64,000 bases of DNA, taken from Pyrrhosoma nymphula. Taxonomy: Eukaryota > Arthropoda > Insecta > Odonata > Coenagrionidae. How positions within the stretch are numbered: position 1 is the first letter of the stretch; each line of letters begins with the position of its first letter. The position numbers were made by a program, and so were the translations under genes. The notes under the pieces were generated by a model. That model saw only the letters and a list, made by a program, of their open reading frames with translations, did not search any database and was not told the origin of the DNA. The stretch spans positions 15,167,501 through 15,231,500 of the forward strand of contig OY754335.1 in the NCBI GenBank assembly GCA_963573305.1. Direction: 5' to 3'. Positions 35,735 to 47,941 of this stretch are shown here, one piece after another.

Positions 35735-35960
35735 GTTTCGGTGCGGTGGTTAGAGCACTGGCTTCTCATCCCGAGGGTCCCTGCTCGAATCCCAGCGGCG
35801 GTGGAAACTTTTCCGTGGAACCCCTATCCCCGATTGGGTGCCATGTGGAGACACTTCAAGTACAGATCTCCGTCCGTCGAATTGGACGGTGACCCCCTTG
35901 GCGCCTTTAGCTTAAGAGCAGGCTAACACCGACACCAGGTTTCCCTCCATCCGTCCTTCA
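35735..35960 (+). mobile_element. tRNA-derived SINE, copy B (best preserved)
   Basis: The A-box region GTGGTTAGAGCACTGGCTTC and a B-box-like CTCGAATCCC are spaced as in a tRNA promoter. The body follows with GTGGAAACTTTTCCGTGGAA and AGCAGGCTAACACCGACACC. Related copies lie at 17795, 53918, 58240 and 62938. Confidence 0.7.
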
Positions 35961-36100
35961 TTCCACAATAATGCTTACCAACCTACCCACATGTGTCTAA
36001 TGCTGCAAGACGCGCCAACCAGCTGATAACCAGCCAACCAACGGGCCAACATCTAGAATACAAAAATCTTTAAAACTCACCTTAAACAAGCAATGAGATG

Positions 36101-36217
36101 ACTTGGACGTTGATTATTCCGATTTCCGGGATTTCCACAGCGTGGTTCCATTTTAGGGACAATATTTCGCCGGCTATCCTGGAATCCCGGAAATCGGAAT
36201 AATCAAAGTCCATCCAA
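36101..36217. repeat. 117-bp foldback with GCCGGCGAAAT core
   Basis: The left arm at 36101-36133 (GATTATTCCGATTTCCGGGA) pairs with the right arm at 36183-36217. In the loop the minus strand reads AGGATAGCCGGCGAAATATT then GTCCC, close to the 31.1-kb relic, so it is probably a Penelope-end derivative. Confidence 0.6.
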
Positions 36218-36609
36218 GCCCCGCGGAAACCGACGTCAGAATTAGATGAATTGTTAGTGTAACTTGCTAATACGGCTGACTGCCAATTTGGAAATGCACG
36301 TATGAATTTCGATCAAGGCAAATATATTTTTAATTTCCAAACATTGGTATTATACCTTATTATGTGTCAAAGTCTGGGTAATAGAGTTTGCGGTCAAATC
36401 ATAAAGGACGACATTTTTTCCGAAATATTTATTTATTAACAAGAATAATTCCTTCCATAGTCATTTAAACAAATATCATTGTGGTGATGATGCCTGAAAA
36501 CTAGAAAGAAAATCTGGGATATGAAAATATTAACCCGAGGAATCTTTTAAGTTTGGGACACGTATCTTTGACTAGAGCAGAAGGAGACAAGTTTCATTTT
36601 GCCATCATT

Positions 36610-36662
36610 AAAATGTATTACGACTGGTTTTGATTCAGCGTATCATCATCTTAGTGGAAAAA
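36610..36662 (-). repeat. Penelope-end relic (hammerhead-like)
   Basis: The minus strand reads CTAAGATGATGATACGCTGA, then ATCAAAACCAGTCGTAATAC. It follows the GATGATG, stem, CAAAACC, AGTCG layout of the 10.4-kb palindrome. Confidence 0.45.
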
Positions 36663-37240
36663 ATTCACAGAAGAAAACCTCAAGAATTTCCAATAATTTC
36701 AAAGTTAGTAGAACAGTAAAATCTTCAAGAGGCACTACTGCAGAAAAATGGAGACTAACCTACACTTAGCCTGACAATGATACCCTTCATCGAAATCGGT
36801 CGCAATGAAGTTTAATTGTGTGGAACGGGCTTGGTTTTCTTTTGTTCCTAAAGTCGTGGCCGACGTGGTAGTTCCTAAATATTGGTTGGCTAAAAAGCCG
36901 ACTATTTCAAAAGAAAATGCTGCAATATGTAGGACTCACCCCATACTAAAAAGTACTCGTATATTTTCTACGTAGAATTTTGGCGAAGATTGGTCGATCA
37001 CCGGTAAACTGCAGGTTTAACAATAATGCTTTTCACCAGAAAATCTTATAAACGTTGCGGGAAGGCAAAACTCCACTATCTTTGGAACACTGATGAACAT
37101 GTTTATTTCCATCGTTGACCGTCATTTATTTCCTCGAAGTGCCATATTGACACGTGGAAAGATTAAACTAATGGTGGCAGGCGAAACTTTAGCCGAAATT
37201 TTCCACGTCTAGCATGACGAAACAAAGTACTTGGTACTAT

Positions 37241-37350
37241 TCCTCTTGGATACTTTATTCCCGATCGATTTCAACGTCTGCGCGTCAATGTTACCTTGAT
37301 AATGGCGCATAGACGTTGAAATTCCTCTGGAATAAAGAAACTAAGAGGAG
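37241..37350. repeat. Foldback of about 110 bp
   Basis: Left-arm elements ATACTTTATTCC and ATTTCAACGTCTGCGCG pair with CGCATAGACGTTGAAAT and GGAATAAAGAAAC. Both strands keep ACGTTGAAAT after a short stem, consistent with two head-to-head Penelope-type ends. Confidence 0.5.
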
Positions 37351-40300
37351 TGGTTAAAGTGATGGTTGTTTACCATGCTAAACGTAGAAAGAGGATGGAG
37401 TTGGTGTCCCCATGTTGCCCTCACTTTGACGCCTTCGGAGAAGGTAGGGATCGCGAGGTGAGAGAGTTGGAGAGAAATTGTTGGAGGGACGAGGGCTCGA
37501 GAGACTATAGATTCGTGGTGCATGGAAAGGAAACGGTGGGGAAAGCTCTGGCATGCAAGTAGGGAGAGGGTTAGGCAAGGTAACGGGGACGGGGGGCATA
37601 TAATCCAATTTCTCGCCGGCTTATACCTCTTTTGATTTGTCGCTTCAGGGTGTGGGACACGACGGCAGTCTCTGGTGTTTATTCAATTTTCTCCTGCTCG
37701 ACCTCCTCCCATCGCTCTCCTAAACCCAACAACTCCGTTAGGTTTTTCAGCCTGTTCCATCCCATAGTCTCACACACTTTTTTTCCACACCCTCTCTTCA
37801 GCTGTCCCCTCCACCGCGCATAGTTTTCAGTGCTGGCAACAGTTTGGCAGTCATTTTTCGCGTCATCTGCGCTGGAATCACGTATGTGCTTTTTTTGCTG
37901 CTCACTCCGCCCACAAAGTGGTGTAGAGAAAGTTTGGGGAGTGGTTCTTTTCGCGTCAATAGGTCTTCTTTTTTACCCAAAACCGTCCCTAGAGGATTCG
38001 GTGAGAGGAAAAAGGGGAAATAATTATAACTTTCGTATTTTGCTTCCTTCCTTAAATCACTTGTCTTTTTCTTCATTCATTCAACACTCTCCCTGAATTA
38101 GGAGTAGGAAATGAAACTGGAGATTGAAGATGAATCAGCCTATTCTTAGCAAAAAATCGTGTTTTTGATGAATCAATAAAAGGTTTATTTTTGGTCAAAA
38201 CACATTTAGTGTTGATTAACCACACTATTTTTGCTGTTAAAAGTGTTGAAATCCTGGAACATTTTACAAACAATCCTTTGCCAACAAATATATCCCACAC
38301 GTTTCCCGATAAGGAATTAAATGTACACTGTTTGGAAGAATGTTAGTTTTCCGAGGAAATTATGACCTTTTTTATTCTAGCGTTTATTTTTTGTAACTTG
38401 TCAATTGAAATATCACTCATTGAGCTAACATAGACGTTCTTCCGCTGGAATTTTGTCTTCGGGGTTGTCGCAGACCTTTTCATTGATTTTACTGTCTCAC
38501 TACCACGTGAATCTCCGAAACGATTCCATACTAAGCTAAGGTTTGCTCGGAGAATTCCTGAGGAGAAATATAGTGAGTCTTACGTAACTCCGAACCGCCT
38601 TGGCACTGGTGACTCATGCAAGTGTAGCATCTAAGATCAATAGACTCAGTTTTTCAAATTGGAACAGTCACTTATAATTGGTATTGACCGGCATATTTCT
38701 CTTGCATTAGTATTTTTAAAATTTGAATTACATCGGTGGCCTCTATTTAACAGGACGGGTTTCACATTTGCGAACAAGATCTTGTTCAGTGTTCTATAAT
38801 GTGGGAGCATACGTTTTGTTGAGCTGGGAAGTACATTATCTCTTTCTTTTTGCGTAATACTCCTCGGCTGTACTCTAGACACTGCGGAAGTGATTGATCG
38901 GTGAACGATGAGGACATGTACTTTGGTGTCGCCTACTATTTTTATCCCGTTTGCTCCCCTTAATGAGATTAAATCACCTTGAGCCTTCCTGGTGTTCCCC
39001 CCGGCGTTCTCCTACGCAATTCTTATATTTTGCCTAAACCAACAAACCAGAGTCCCCTCCGGTCTGTTTGGCAAGTGAAGGTTGATCTCACCTCGTACTA
39101 AGCCCTACGGCGTGTGAAATTTACGCGTTCAGCGTTAGAAAAGAATTTCATTTACCCGTGCCGCATGTGGTTTGCCGTAAACTTTCATGTCCCAGAGAAG
39201 TGCACAACTTTACTTACTTTATTTCGGGGTAATCAGACGTATCACGGTGGACCCTTAACGCAAATGCCACGGTGGAGCAATAGCCGAGTACTTTTCCAAT
39301 TATGGCGACTCGCCGCTTTTATTATATTTTACGTAATGCTCTATTAAAATGAAGGGTATTAATTTTGTTTGAGTAAGCGACTTGATAATTAAGGTATTTT
39401 GGCTCCAAGCAATTAAATTTCCACAGTTAAAACTTACAGCGCGAATTGTCGGTATTTATGAACCTAATTGTTCCCTGTTGCAAATGCATCCTGAATTTAC
39501 TGTAAAACTACTGGACTTGACGCCACGCCCAAGACTGTTGGCCAACTTCAAGCTTCTTGTATAATACATCGGTTTCTTGTCGCTAACCAAGGATAAATCA
39601 ACAATAAGTCATAAAATGGTTAAAATATTGTCATTTCGGGCGATATTGCCCTCGCATACAAGTTCTTGCTTACTCTCACTGCATCCCCCAACTGGACACG
39701 TTTTCTACCTGCGCTCGGTGATTGAAAATGAATAATTTATTGAGGATGAGCGACCCATATTCGAGTTCCAGGAACGGATTCCCATTTATTAAGAGTCTTC
39801 AGGCGAGCTCCAGTTCTATCCTTAGTCCTCCCCTCCTGGGAACCCATCAACCGATTGAATTTGTCGCCTTTAATTACAAATAAGTCAATGAGGTCGTTTA
39901 GACGGAGTTTCAATAAAAATTTTACCGTAAACCGTTTCTCGCCTTAATTTCTTTTACTAGCGGCAAAGTGATTTCATGCTACGCTTAGCCTTTTGATGAA
40001 AGAAAACTAGAGTATCAAATATTTTAAGAAAATCTACTTTCCTGCGCTACAACATACGATGACAATTGTACTACCACACCACAAATTCCTCTCTGTCATC
40101 CAAGAAAGTTTATAATTCCATCTAGAATTACCTGCGTAAAGTGAATTAATACAAATGAATATATGATGCATTTTTGTCAAAAATACTTCAAAGCTTAAGA
40201 CGCTAAAGGCTAGAAGTTAGGGTTCAGCGAACTTTTCCGCAACGACTGAAGATGAGGTTTGAGCCCGTCTTTGTCGGTACTGCAATCGTGGACTCTCCCA

Positions 40301-40439
40301 TTTATATGACCACGGTCAACGTCGCTTGAAGTTGCTGATTGACGCCTGTAGCTTACAAAATTGACAACGAAGGGTTGAGATATAGGCGCATTCACGCATG
40401 TATTTAAGATTTTGTTGGATAAATCAATAAAGAAAGGAA
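37351..40439. other. No gene recognised
   Basis: Short open frames on both strands occur in GC-richer parts (37.35-37.6, 37.8-38.1 and 39.1-39.6 kb), but none shows a domain, a long run or splice support. No repeats were defined by eye. Confidence 0.4.
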
Positions 40440-40900
40440 CCATAAGACATGGACAGTAAAAAACTGAAAAAAATGGGAGAATTTTGCTATCTTGGAAGTA
40501 GGTTCACCAAAGTTAACGTAAGTAGAGAAGGCAAATGACCTTAGCCGTCGAAGCATTTTAAACAAAAATACTGCGAAGGCAAAGGATGCATTCTATCAGA
40601 AGAAGAGTCAGGAGAAGATATGCTAATGAAAATTAAACTCAGAAGGAGAGACAAAAACTTAATGGACACATTGCATGACATAAAAGCCCTATAAAACAAC
40701 AAAAATGGAAGGAGAAACGTAAGGGAAGGAAAAACGAGAAAAACCAGGGTCGGAATACTTTATACACATAATGAGGGATGTTAAAATGAATGATTATGAA
40801 GGAATAAAGCGGTTAACTGAATACATAAATTAGTTTTGAGCGGCGACCAACCAATCTTAGGATTGAAGAATGCTGTTGGTGATGATTATAATTTTTGGAA
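40440..40900 (+). mobile_element. Degenerate RTE-like LINE fragment
   Basis: The plus strand reads KLKKMGEFCYLGSRFTKVN, a decayed version of the FxYLGSxITxDG motif downstream of LINE reverse transcriptases. Further on come AKAKDAFYQKK and IMRDVKMNDYEGIKRLTEY. It ends near TGTTGGTGATGATTATA, matching the TGATGA-type tails elsewhere in the window. Confidence 0.6.
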
Positions 40901-40932
40901 ACTTATAAAATCGGAGATGAGCAGCCCACGAC

Positions 40933-41338
40933 CAGTGACTACAGTTCGAGCCGCCCGGGGAGGTCTGTCCATTGCCGCCCTTCCTTTGGGAAATTCATAA
41001 TACGATTCAAAACTATTTGGACACAATTTAAAAATGAAGTTTAGTTTAAAATAATTTTATTAGTTAAAGTACAAATTACGATGCATGTTTCTTGCTTTTT
41101 CACCAGCAAAATCATTTATGATAGCTACTATCAAATTCTATTTCGTTTGTTAATTGATGCTCTATAGATTTTATAGACAGATTCCTTAATTTTAATTCAC
41201 TCATTCTGGATGTGGGGTATCTTTTCGCCAGTTTTAATTTGGAAAATTAAAACTTGGAAATTTCTCATTATTGAAATATTTTACGAACTCCGAGAATGCC
41301 GCCAGGGGCAGACCCGTGCACCCCTAGTTACGTCACTG
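40933..41338. mobile_element. hAT-type MITE, CAGTGGCGTAGCC family copy 2
   Basis: 406 bp from CAGTGACTACAG to AGTTACGTCACTG, flanked by an exact 8-bp duplication CCCACGAC (40925-40932 and 41339-41346). Ends match copies at 2360 and 46959. No coding capacity. Confidence 0.8.
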
Positions 41339-41346
41339 CCCACGAC

Positions 41347-42469
41347 CTAATCTTCCTTGCTCTCAGGGTTTCGGTTGATACGGTGCGGCGTCCCAGTCAT
41401 GGAAAGCCGCCAGTTTTCTTTGTTGGACAAAGCCCCGGACTCATCTGAAACCCTAATTTGGCCGCAAAACTCTCCAACTCCTGGCACTTTAAAGTTTGCC
41501 TGTCTCGTCCGTGAACGCGTTGTCACGACTCATTTATCGGCAGGAAGACATTATTCATCGGTGGAGTGGGAGCGATGTTTTGCTAGACTCGCGAATTTAT
41601 CAGAGCGCGTCAATTGGACGGTTCTCGAGTGGACGCTGACGGCAGTGGCACGAAAGGCGGGCGCACAGCCGTGCTTCGGTTTGCAACTTCCCTCCTTCGA
41701 AGACGACTCATCGCTCTTCGGAGTGCGAGATGGTTTGATTTGGCTGACAGACCCAATCCCACGCACTGAGCTGCGTCGTTGAAACGAGCCTCCGATAGTA
41801 ACGAAAATACGAGCGGCACGCCCTTTCCTATGCGGTTTTTCCTTTTAAGCGGTTTTCCCGGCCATTGCCGAGAGTAGGGATGCCCGTCGCGGCCGCTAGT
41901 TTCGTGTTGCAGCGGTGTTGAAAGTGGCTGGAGCGGTAATCGTGGGCCAATCAGTGTACAAGTTTCATTTCATCTGTTTATGCGATGAAAATCACTATAC
42001 ATGCTGTGATGGAAATTTTACAACATTTTTGCCCATATAAAGCATGCTATGACTTGAGTTTACGGCGCGTTGTTCGAAATGTAGGTGAACATTATAATTA
42101 AATGGGTATTTTTCGAATCTTTAATTCGGGGTGGCACATTGATATTTGCTAGGAAGTTTTATAGCAATATGAAGTGTATTATTTGGTGTTTAGGATGTAA
42201 TCAGTGTGCATTATTACGAACTATATATCATGTGCCCTAAGGCTACGTGTCTAAATAGCATTTAATTCCAACAAAATAGCATCGCTCAAACCACCTTAAC
42301 GATTGAGGCGAAGATATAAATATCCAGCGGAAACTTTGCTGATAATTTAATGGTACTTGAATAATAATAAAAATATAAATCTCAATATAATATTTTAACT
42401 CTTAGGTTGATCGCGGAACACATACGGGTAACGAGTATCTAAGGTAGTTTGAGCGATATTTTTCCCTGT
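41347..42469. other. GC-richer stretch, no gene supported
   Basis: Contains an open plus-strand frame with an ATG at 41399 running to 41782 (MESRQFSLLDKAPDSSETL...). The opposite strand is also open and no domain is recognisable, so I do not call it a gene. The rest, to 42469, is AT-rich with nothing identified. Confidence 0.35.
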
Positions 42470-43640
42470 CATTATAGAGAGCATATTCGAAATATATTTC
42501 AATATTTAAGCTGTTGTAAGAAGCATTAACTAAATTTAGTTATATTAACGACGCAAAAACTTTGTTTTATTTGACTGAACCTCTCTGTAATAAAACAAAA
42601 TATATATATTTGAGGCTTTAACTTGGCTTACTTGTTTCATGCAGTGCGCAGGCAACGCCTTCACAACCGAAGGTTTATAGTTGATTCTGTAAAACTTCCT
42701 TCGGTGAGTTATTAACTTATTTATTTAAGTAATTTATAAAGCATACGAACAACAAAATGCTTAGCTTCTGAGGCCATATTTGCGTTTAAAAAACCTTAAT
42801 TTTTATAATGTCTCTACGGAGCACCCTGCCGTACCACATTGCATAGAAAATTTCTTTTTTATGAATATCTCAAAAAGTAGTGCGGTAAGGGGCTGATCTT
42901 TTGGTACCACTAGGAATATGAGATTTCTTTCGGTATAATAAGGCCAAATTCATTGCATTTTGGAGGAAGTTTTATATCGCTGACACTAAATATACTAGAC
43001 CGACAAAGTAAATAATCAAGTTAATTCAGTTTGTATTTGGAATGGATAATAATGCGCATGAACCCTCATATGCGTCATAAATGAGAAAAATATCCACTTT
43101 GACTTATTCAGGTATTTTAAGCAAGATTTTTTCATGGTTATAATACAGATCACATTCGAATTTTATTTTTAAATTTCACCAGCTGTTAGAAACATGAAGT
43201 AAATATTTTAATATTAATTACCTAAAAATATTGTTTCATATGATTGAATTTCTCAGTAGCTAATTAAGTAAATATACCTACCAATATAAATTTTTAACTT
43301 GACTCATTTTTCTACGCCGTACGGTGAAAACGCTTTCACAACAGGTTTTTATGTGATTCTGAAAAATTGTTTCGGTGAGTAATTGATTTATTATTTTTTT
43401 TAAATAGATGAGAAAATATACAAACTACAAACGACAAAATTTATGACAAAATGTTTGCCATATAAATTCCTAATTTTTTAAAATAAAGTCTCTTTGGAGT
43501 GCATACGCGTACCATTTCCCATGGAAAATAGCTTCTAATTTTTTTGCAAATAGGTATCTCGAAAAGTAGTGCGATACGAGGCTAATATTTTAGTTTGTTT
43601 GGAAAGGTGAGATATTTTTCTTTAAAATGAGGCCAACTTC
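42470..43640 (+). repeat. Diverged tandem duplication, period about 675-690 bp
   Basis: Two units (about 42470-42965 and 43130-43640) align along their length: CATTCGAA, the TTCACAAC...GGTTTWTA block, TTTCGGTGAGT, GACAAAAT or AACAAAATG, AAGTCTCT, and AAAAGTAGTGCGRTA followed by GRGGCTRAT. Divergence is substantial and offsets drift with indels. It looks like a satellite-like dimer or an old element duplication. Confidence 0.65.
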
Positions 43641-44341
43641 TAAATAGTTTTCAACTGAATTCTATGTGAAATGATGCCTCGCTTATACTACCTTTAATGC
43701 TTCTCAAATAAGTTATGACGAAGCGAGAACAAATGCCGTGGACAGCACGGCCGTCTTCAAATTGGACATCGTAAACCGGTAACCGATCGGTATCGCCGCT
43801 ATTTTACGTCATAATAGCGTTCCGCTTCGTAGGTACCGCTCGAAAGTCACCGCTACCATCCTCTACTACTGGCGCTTCTTCAAGGTTTTACTGACCAGTG
43901 TGCGCGGCCAAGCGTTGAGCTCATCTCATCGTCCCCACTCCGTGTTTTTTTTTCGATAGCCATCATTCTGGGTCAGGAGTCCTAAAAGGTGCCGCCAAAC
44001 ATTGTGGCATTCGTTCGCGCCGAGTGAAGGGAGAGGTTGAGGTCTGAGTGGGTGGAAACGAGCGTGGATAAAAGGTCTTAGAAATAGAAGGCAATCTACG
44101 GGAACATCTGGAGAGAACTTCGGTCCCTTGGTGCCGCCACCCTAGGATGTGTTCTTCTACCTGAAATCTCTCTCTCTATCTAAGCGGGGGAGTGCCACCT
44201 AGTTCTGCGACCTGTGTAAAGGTTGTGTCAGGAATAATCTGCGTAACTTCTGTAGGTGATATTATATGTGATGTTAAGCATTTTTGTTGGCTAGACATGG
44301 GGTCGCAACTCCTTAAAACTCCATGTAAACGCTGAATCACG

Positions 44342-44483
44342 GTACTTAAATAAAAACTTAGTTCTGTCCGCTGAATGAATATTTTATTTTACTAGGCGTT
44401 TCGACGTCTAAGCGGCATCCTCACGTATAATGTCCGTTTCGACAAAATATTCATTTTACAGAACTTTGTTTTTATTTAAGTAC
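44342..44483. repeat. 142-bp foldback, Penelope-end type
   Basis: Arms GTACTTAAATAAAAACTTAG and GAATGAATATTTTATTTTAC pair with the right-hand AAAATATTCATTTTACAGAA and GTTTTTATTTAAGTAC. In the loop the minus strand reads GTGAGGATGCCGCTTAGACG then TCGAAACGCC, the GAGGA, stem, CGAAAC layout. Confidence 0.65.
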
Positions 44484-45264
44484 ATAATGCTGTTTCACCA
44501 TATCCTGTCAGACATCGCCAAATAAGGGTTTTCGGGTAACCTTTACCGATTGAAAATATAAGGAAGCTAGTCTCAGTGCCATATAAGATACGTAAATTCC
44601 TTTCAGTGTGGTCAATCAACCATGCTGTAGCTTATTTTCAATATGATACCCGTAAAAATGTTCGTTTTTAGTTTCTATAAAAATACAGCCAGCCTTAAAG
44701 CGCCGATACCTAAAGTGAGTAAAAAATCGATGTCTGTTACCATGACCATACCACAGCCAAATATATAAGCGAGGGTACCTATGTACCTATTCGGTACATA
44801 CATGTGTAAACATCATTTCATGACGCCATCATCGTTCCAATTAGCCTATAGGAAAATATGAGTATTCGTCTTCGTGTATTCAATGGAGTCGTGTAAATAG
44901 AGGTTAAGGTTCCAATACATGCATAAACACTTTTGAATTGTAATTGTAACTTGACATGAAAATTAACGTCGCTTGAGATCGTGAATCTCACTTACACTTA
45001 TAGACTTTACATCCTTATGTGAAATTTTGTATGGTTCGGACAAGGAAATAACAGGGTAAGACTAAAATGTAATATTTAGTAATTGCCGTTTGTAGGGCAG
45101 AGGAGTATTTTTTGGATGAATGTTGTCGGGAAAAAAACTCGTTTTTTATATTTGATTTTTTTATCTTTGGATTCTCCAGTAATATATGCTTACCATTTAT
45201 TCCAACAATTTTGACAAAAAATATCCTATAAACCAAACGATGAAATTCACCATGAAAAATCATT

Positions 45265-45305
45265 TGATTTGACTGTGATTCGAACCTGAATCTCCCAATT
45301 GCCAG
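45265..45305 (-). mobile_element. tRNA-like fragment, probable SINE head
   Basis: The minus strand contains GACTGGCAATTGGGAGATTC followed by AGGTTCGAATCAC, a good B-box. The preceding A-box is weak and no full cloverleaf is visible, so a SINE piece is more likely than a functional tRNA. Confidence 0.35.
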
Positions 45306-45308
45306 TCA

Positions 45309-46030
45309 GGTGTGGAAAGGCCGGCCACAGGATATTTTGTCGGAAGGGTGCGCACATTACACCGTTCGTCTCCGTCAGCCCAAATCAGACGACATGCCGA
45401 CGACACTGGAAAACAAATCCTACTGTCGCGACAGTAGGATTTTTCTTCCAGTCAGTGCTTTTGACAATAGAGCTTTATATTATTTGAGAGAATATTTATT
45501 TGCATATCCTTGCTTTTGACCACTGCCTGATTCAGGCCACTCTTTTGAGTCACGTAAAGAGATCGAGGTTTGTACCCTGCGCTACATTGTAACCTTGAAA
45601 GATTATGTAACCTTTCTATGGAGTATGTTTGGTACCATTGTGTCCATATCGTTTTTCACATATCTCCACAATGTACATATGCCATTAAGTGGAAATGCCA
45701 GAGGTGCTAAATACATTTTGATTCAAAAGTCGTTTCAATAGATAATCCGAAATTTTTGGTGCATTCGCAGGCTCCTTTGGATTCGTATTTCGGGAGGAGA
45801 CGGACGGAAGCCAGCGCACACTATACCGTCCGCCCCGAACCATCCGTCCGCAACCGCCAAATATTCTCGCCCGAGAATTCTGGGCGGAGGCGGAACGGAG
45901 TGGTGTGCGCCAACATTTTGTTTAACCATCTTCTCAGTTCTTGTCATCCATCCATTATCCAACCATCATATTATGTTTTGGGAGGGAAGCGGACGGAGGC
46001 GTGAGGACAAGTGTGCGCCGGCCTTTCACC
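45309..46030. mobile_element. Possible MITE with GGCCGGCGCACAC ends
   Basis: The outer ends AAAGGCCGGCCACA and GTGTGCGCCGGCCTTT are inverted. Inside are further inverted copies (GCGCACACTATACCGTCCGC near 45800 against GGCGGAGGCGG...GGTGTGCGCC near 45885-45910) and an exact 28-bp palindrome at 45415-45442. No clear target-site duplication. May be composite. Confidence 0.45.
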
Positions 46031-46958
46031 AGTTTCACTTCCAAGCCATCTTAATTCAAGGCGATTTTTATCATAGGTTTATACGAAAAAGTTGTTCTCG
46101 TTCCCAGTCTACGTTGCAGCACAGGAGACGTTGTCGCGCATGATATGCCTCAGTCGTGGAGAATAACCCCTAAATTTTCGCTTTAGAATGATTTATTTGT
46201 TACGAATTTCACCCTCTTTGGTGTATATCTTTTCACCCGTGCGCTTGACTGCGTACCACATCGTTTGTGCGATCGCATTGGTTGGAAAAATTTTTAAAAA
46301 AATAGCCTGTTCTACTTTGTACCCAACGGAAAAATTTTATTTCTTGCGATCAAATAAATATTTCACTCTATTGCTATTCATGCCATCCAGTCAAGTTTCT
46401 TGCAACGCATCCTCTCTTTCTCTTTCTTTCAACTATGTATCTTATTAAGAACTCGTAAATATTGTTCCGCCCAATTTGTTTTGAGTGAGCATCAGAAATC
46501 ATCCGCAGACGATCGCGATGCGTACGCTCGAGATTGGAGCCCTTCCAAGGTCGCCTTCAGGCTCTGATTCCCGCTGATAATGAAGTGACGTTTTGCTTGT
46601 TGCTTCAAACTGGCCGTAGCGTTAGCACCTTTTTTCCTCCGGGAAGTCTAAACCACTTGACTTCCAGCCTTTGTTGTTTTAGAATCAAATCGGATGGTAG
46701 GCGTGAGGTCAAGGGCCGCAAAGAGCAAAATAAATTCCTCGGAGGAGACATCGACCGAATCTCGAGAAAGTAACATTTCCCATTCCAGAGTTTCATTCTC
46801 TTGCTATTGTTCGAATTTCCCCGTTCACTCTCCACGTTTCATTGTAATATCTATTGTCTTGGTGTTGATGTCCAACATTTTACCTGCTTCTCGGCGTTTC
46901 TGGTGGCCCGTGAATCCAATAAACACTTAAAAGTCAACTAAACCTTGTTGTGCGTGGA

Positions 46959-47549
46959 CAGTGACGTAGCCAGGATTTAATTTGGGAGGGTGGGAGAGGA
47001 TGAACATTTTTTAAACAAGGGCCAACATTTTTTTGTAGATTTTCGCAGCTCATGTTTATGGAATTCAGGCTTTTGGTTCTGGAAGTAGTTACTTTCCACG
47101 GCTCATAAGGGAGGCGATTGAAATAGAAAAAAGACCAAATAACATCAATAGAGAGGATAGTTATAAACTCCCTTATACCTGGAAGAGACTTATTCGACAT
47201 TAAGTTTTTTACTTCTCAAAATCATCAACTGCTGGAATTGTTTATTTACTTTTTGAGAAAAGACCATTGTTGTTCTTAAAAGCCCGACGAAGCCGGCAGC
47301 ATAGCACGGCGAAACTGTTGCATAATATTAAATAATTTAATCGCAGAACCAGAAACCTGAATACCAAGGACCAACATTTTTAGTTTCAGTAATTTTTAGT
47401 TAGTGAGTAATATCGGGACAAAAATAAATTATATCAAAATTTTTTGTTTAAAAAACAGAAATAACTTTTTCTTTTAGTGCCTTTTATTAAAAGAAATTCA
47501 AATTTTCGCGGGAGATGGGGGGGACCCCATGGACCCGGTTACGTCACTG
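46959..47549. mobile_element. hAT-type MITE, CAGTGGCGTAGCC family copy 3
   Basis: 591 bp from CAGTGACGTAGCCAGG to CCCGGTTACGTCACTG. Flanking 8-mers TGCGTGGA and TGCCTGGG agree at six of eight positions, so it is older than the other two copies. It carries an internal Penelope-type motif at about 47287-47340 (CGACGAAGCCGGC, then GCACGGCGAAAC). Confidence 0.7.
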
Positions 47550-47941
47550 TGCCTGGGGAATGATTGATCCACCAGAGTCAAACAGTCTTGCCAGGAGCGA
47601 TGCTCAGATACGCGACCCTTTAATTCGTTATTCGATGGGTGTCCCTCCAAATTCACGCACTCGTATCATTTATTCATTCCTCTGTGCATACATACATCCA
47701 AAGAGTAGCAGCTCACGCTGTTAATTTTTTCCTTACATGTATTTATTTCGTTACCTTCTGATAGCTTCTCTCTCTATCTCTCCAAACCTTGTGCTCTACG
47801 CTAGGCATAAAGCCTTGTTATCGCTGTTCTCTGTTGGTAACCCGTTGAATTTTTTCATCCACTAAACTTCATACTTATGGATTATTCTCATGGCACGTCC
47901 AAATGTTTCTTCATTTCCCTAGATTTTTCTCTACTTCTTAA

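Noticed and set aside
35746..35792. Possible functional tRNA gene
   Set aside because: A- and B-box-like sequences are present but no full cloverleaf with acceptor stem, and the same head continues into a conserved non-tRNA body in five copies, so it is a SINE.
41399..41782. Plus-strand frame beginning MESRQFSLLDKAPDSS
   Set aside because: Overlaps open frames on the other strand, shows no recognisable motif, and begins next to a MITE boundary. Retained only as a note in the regional entry.
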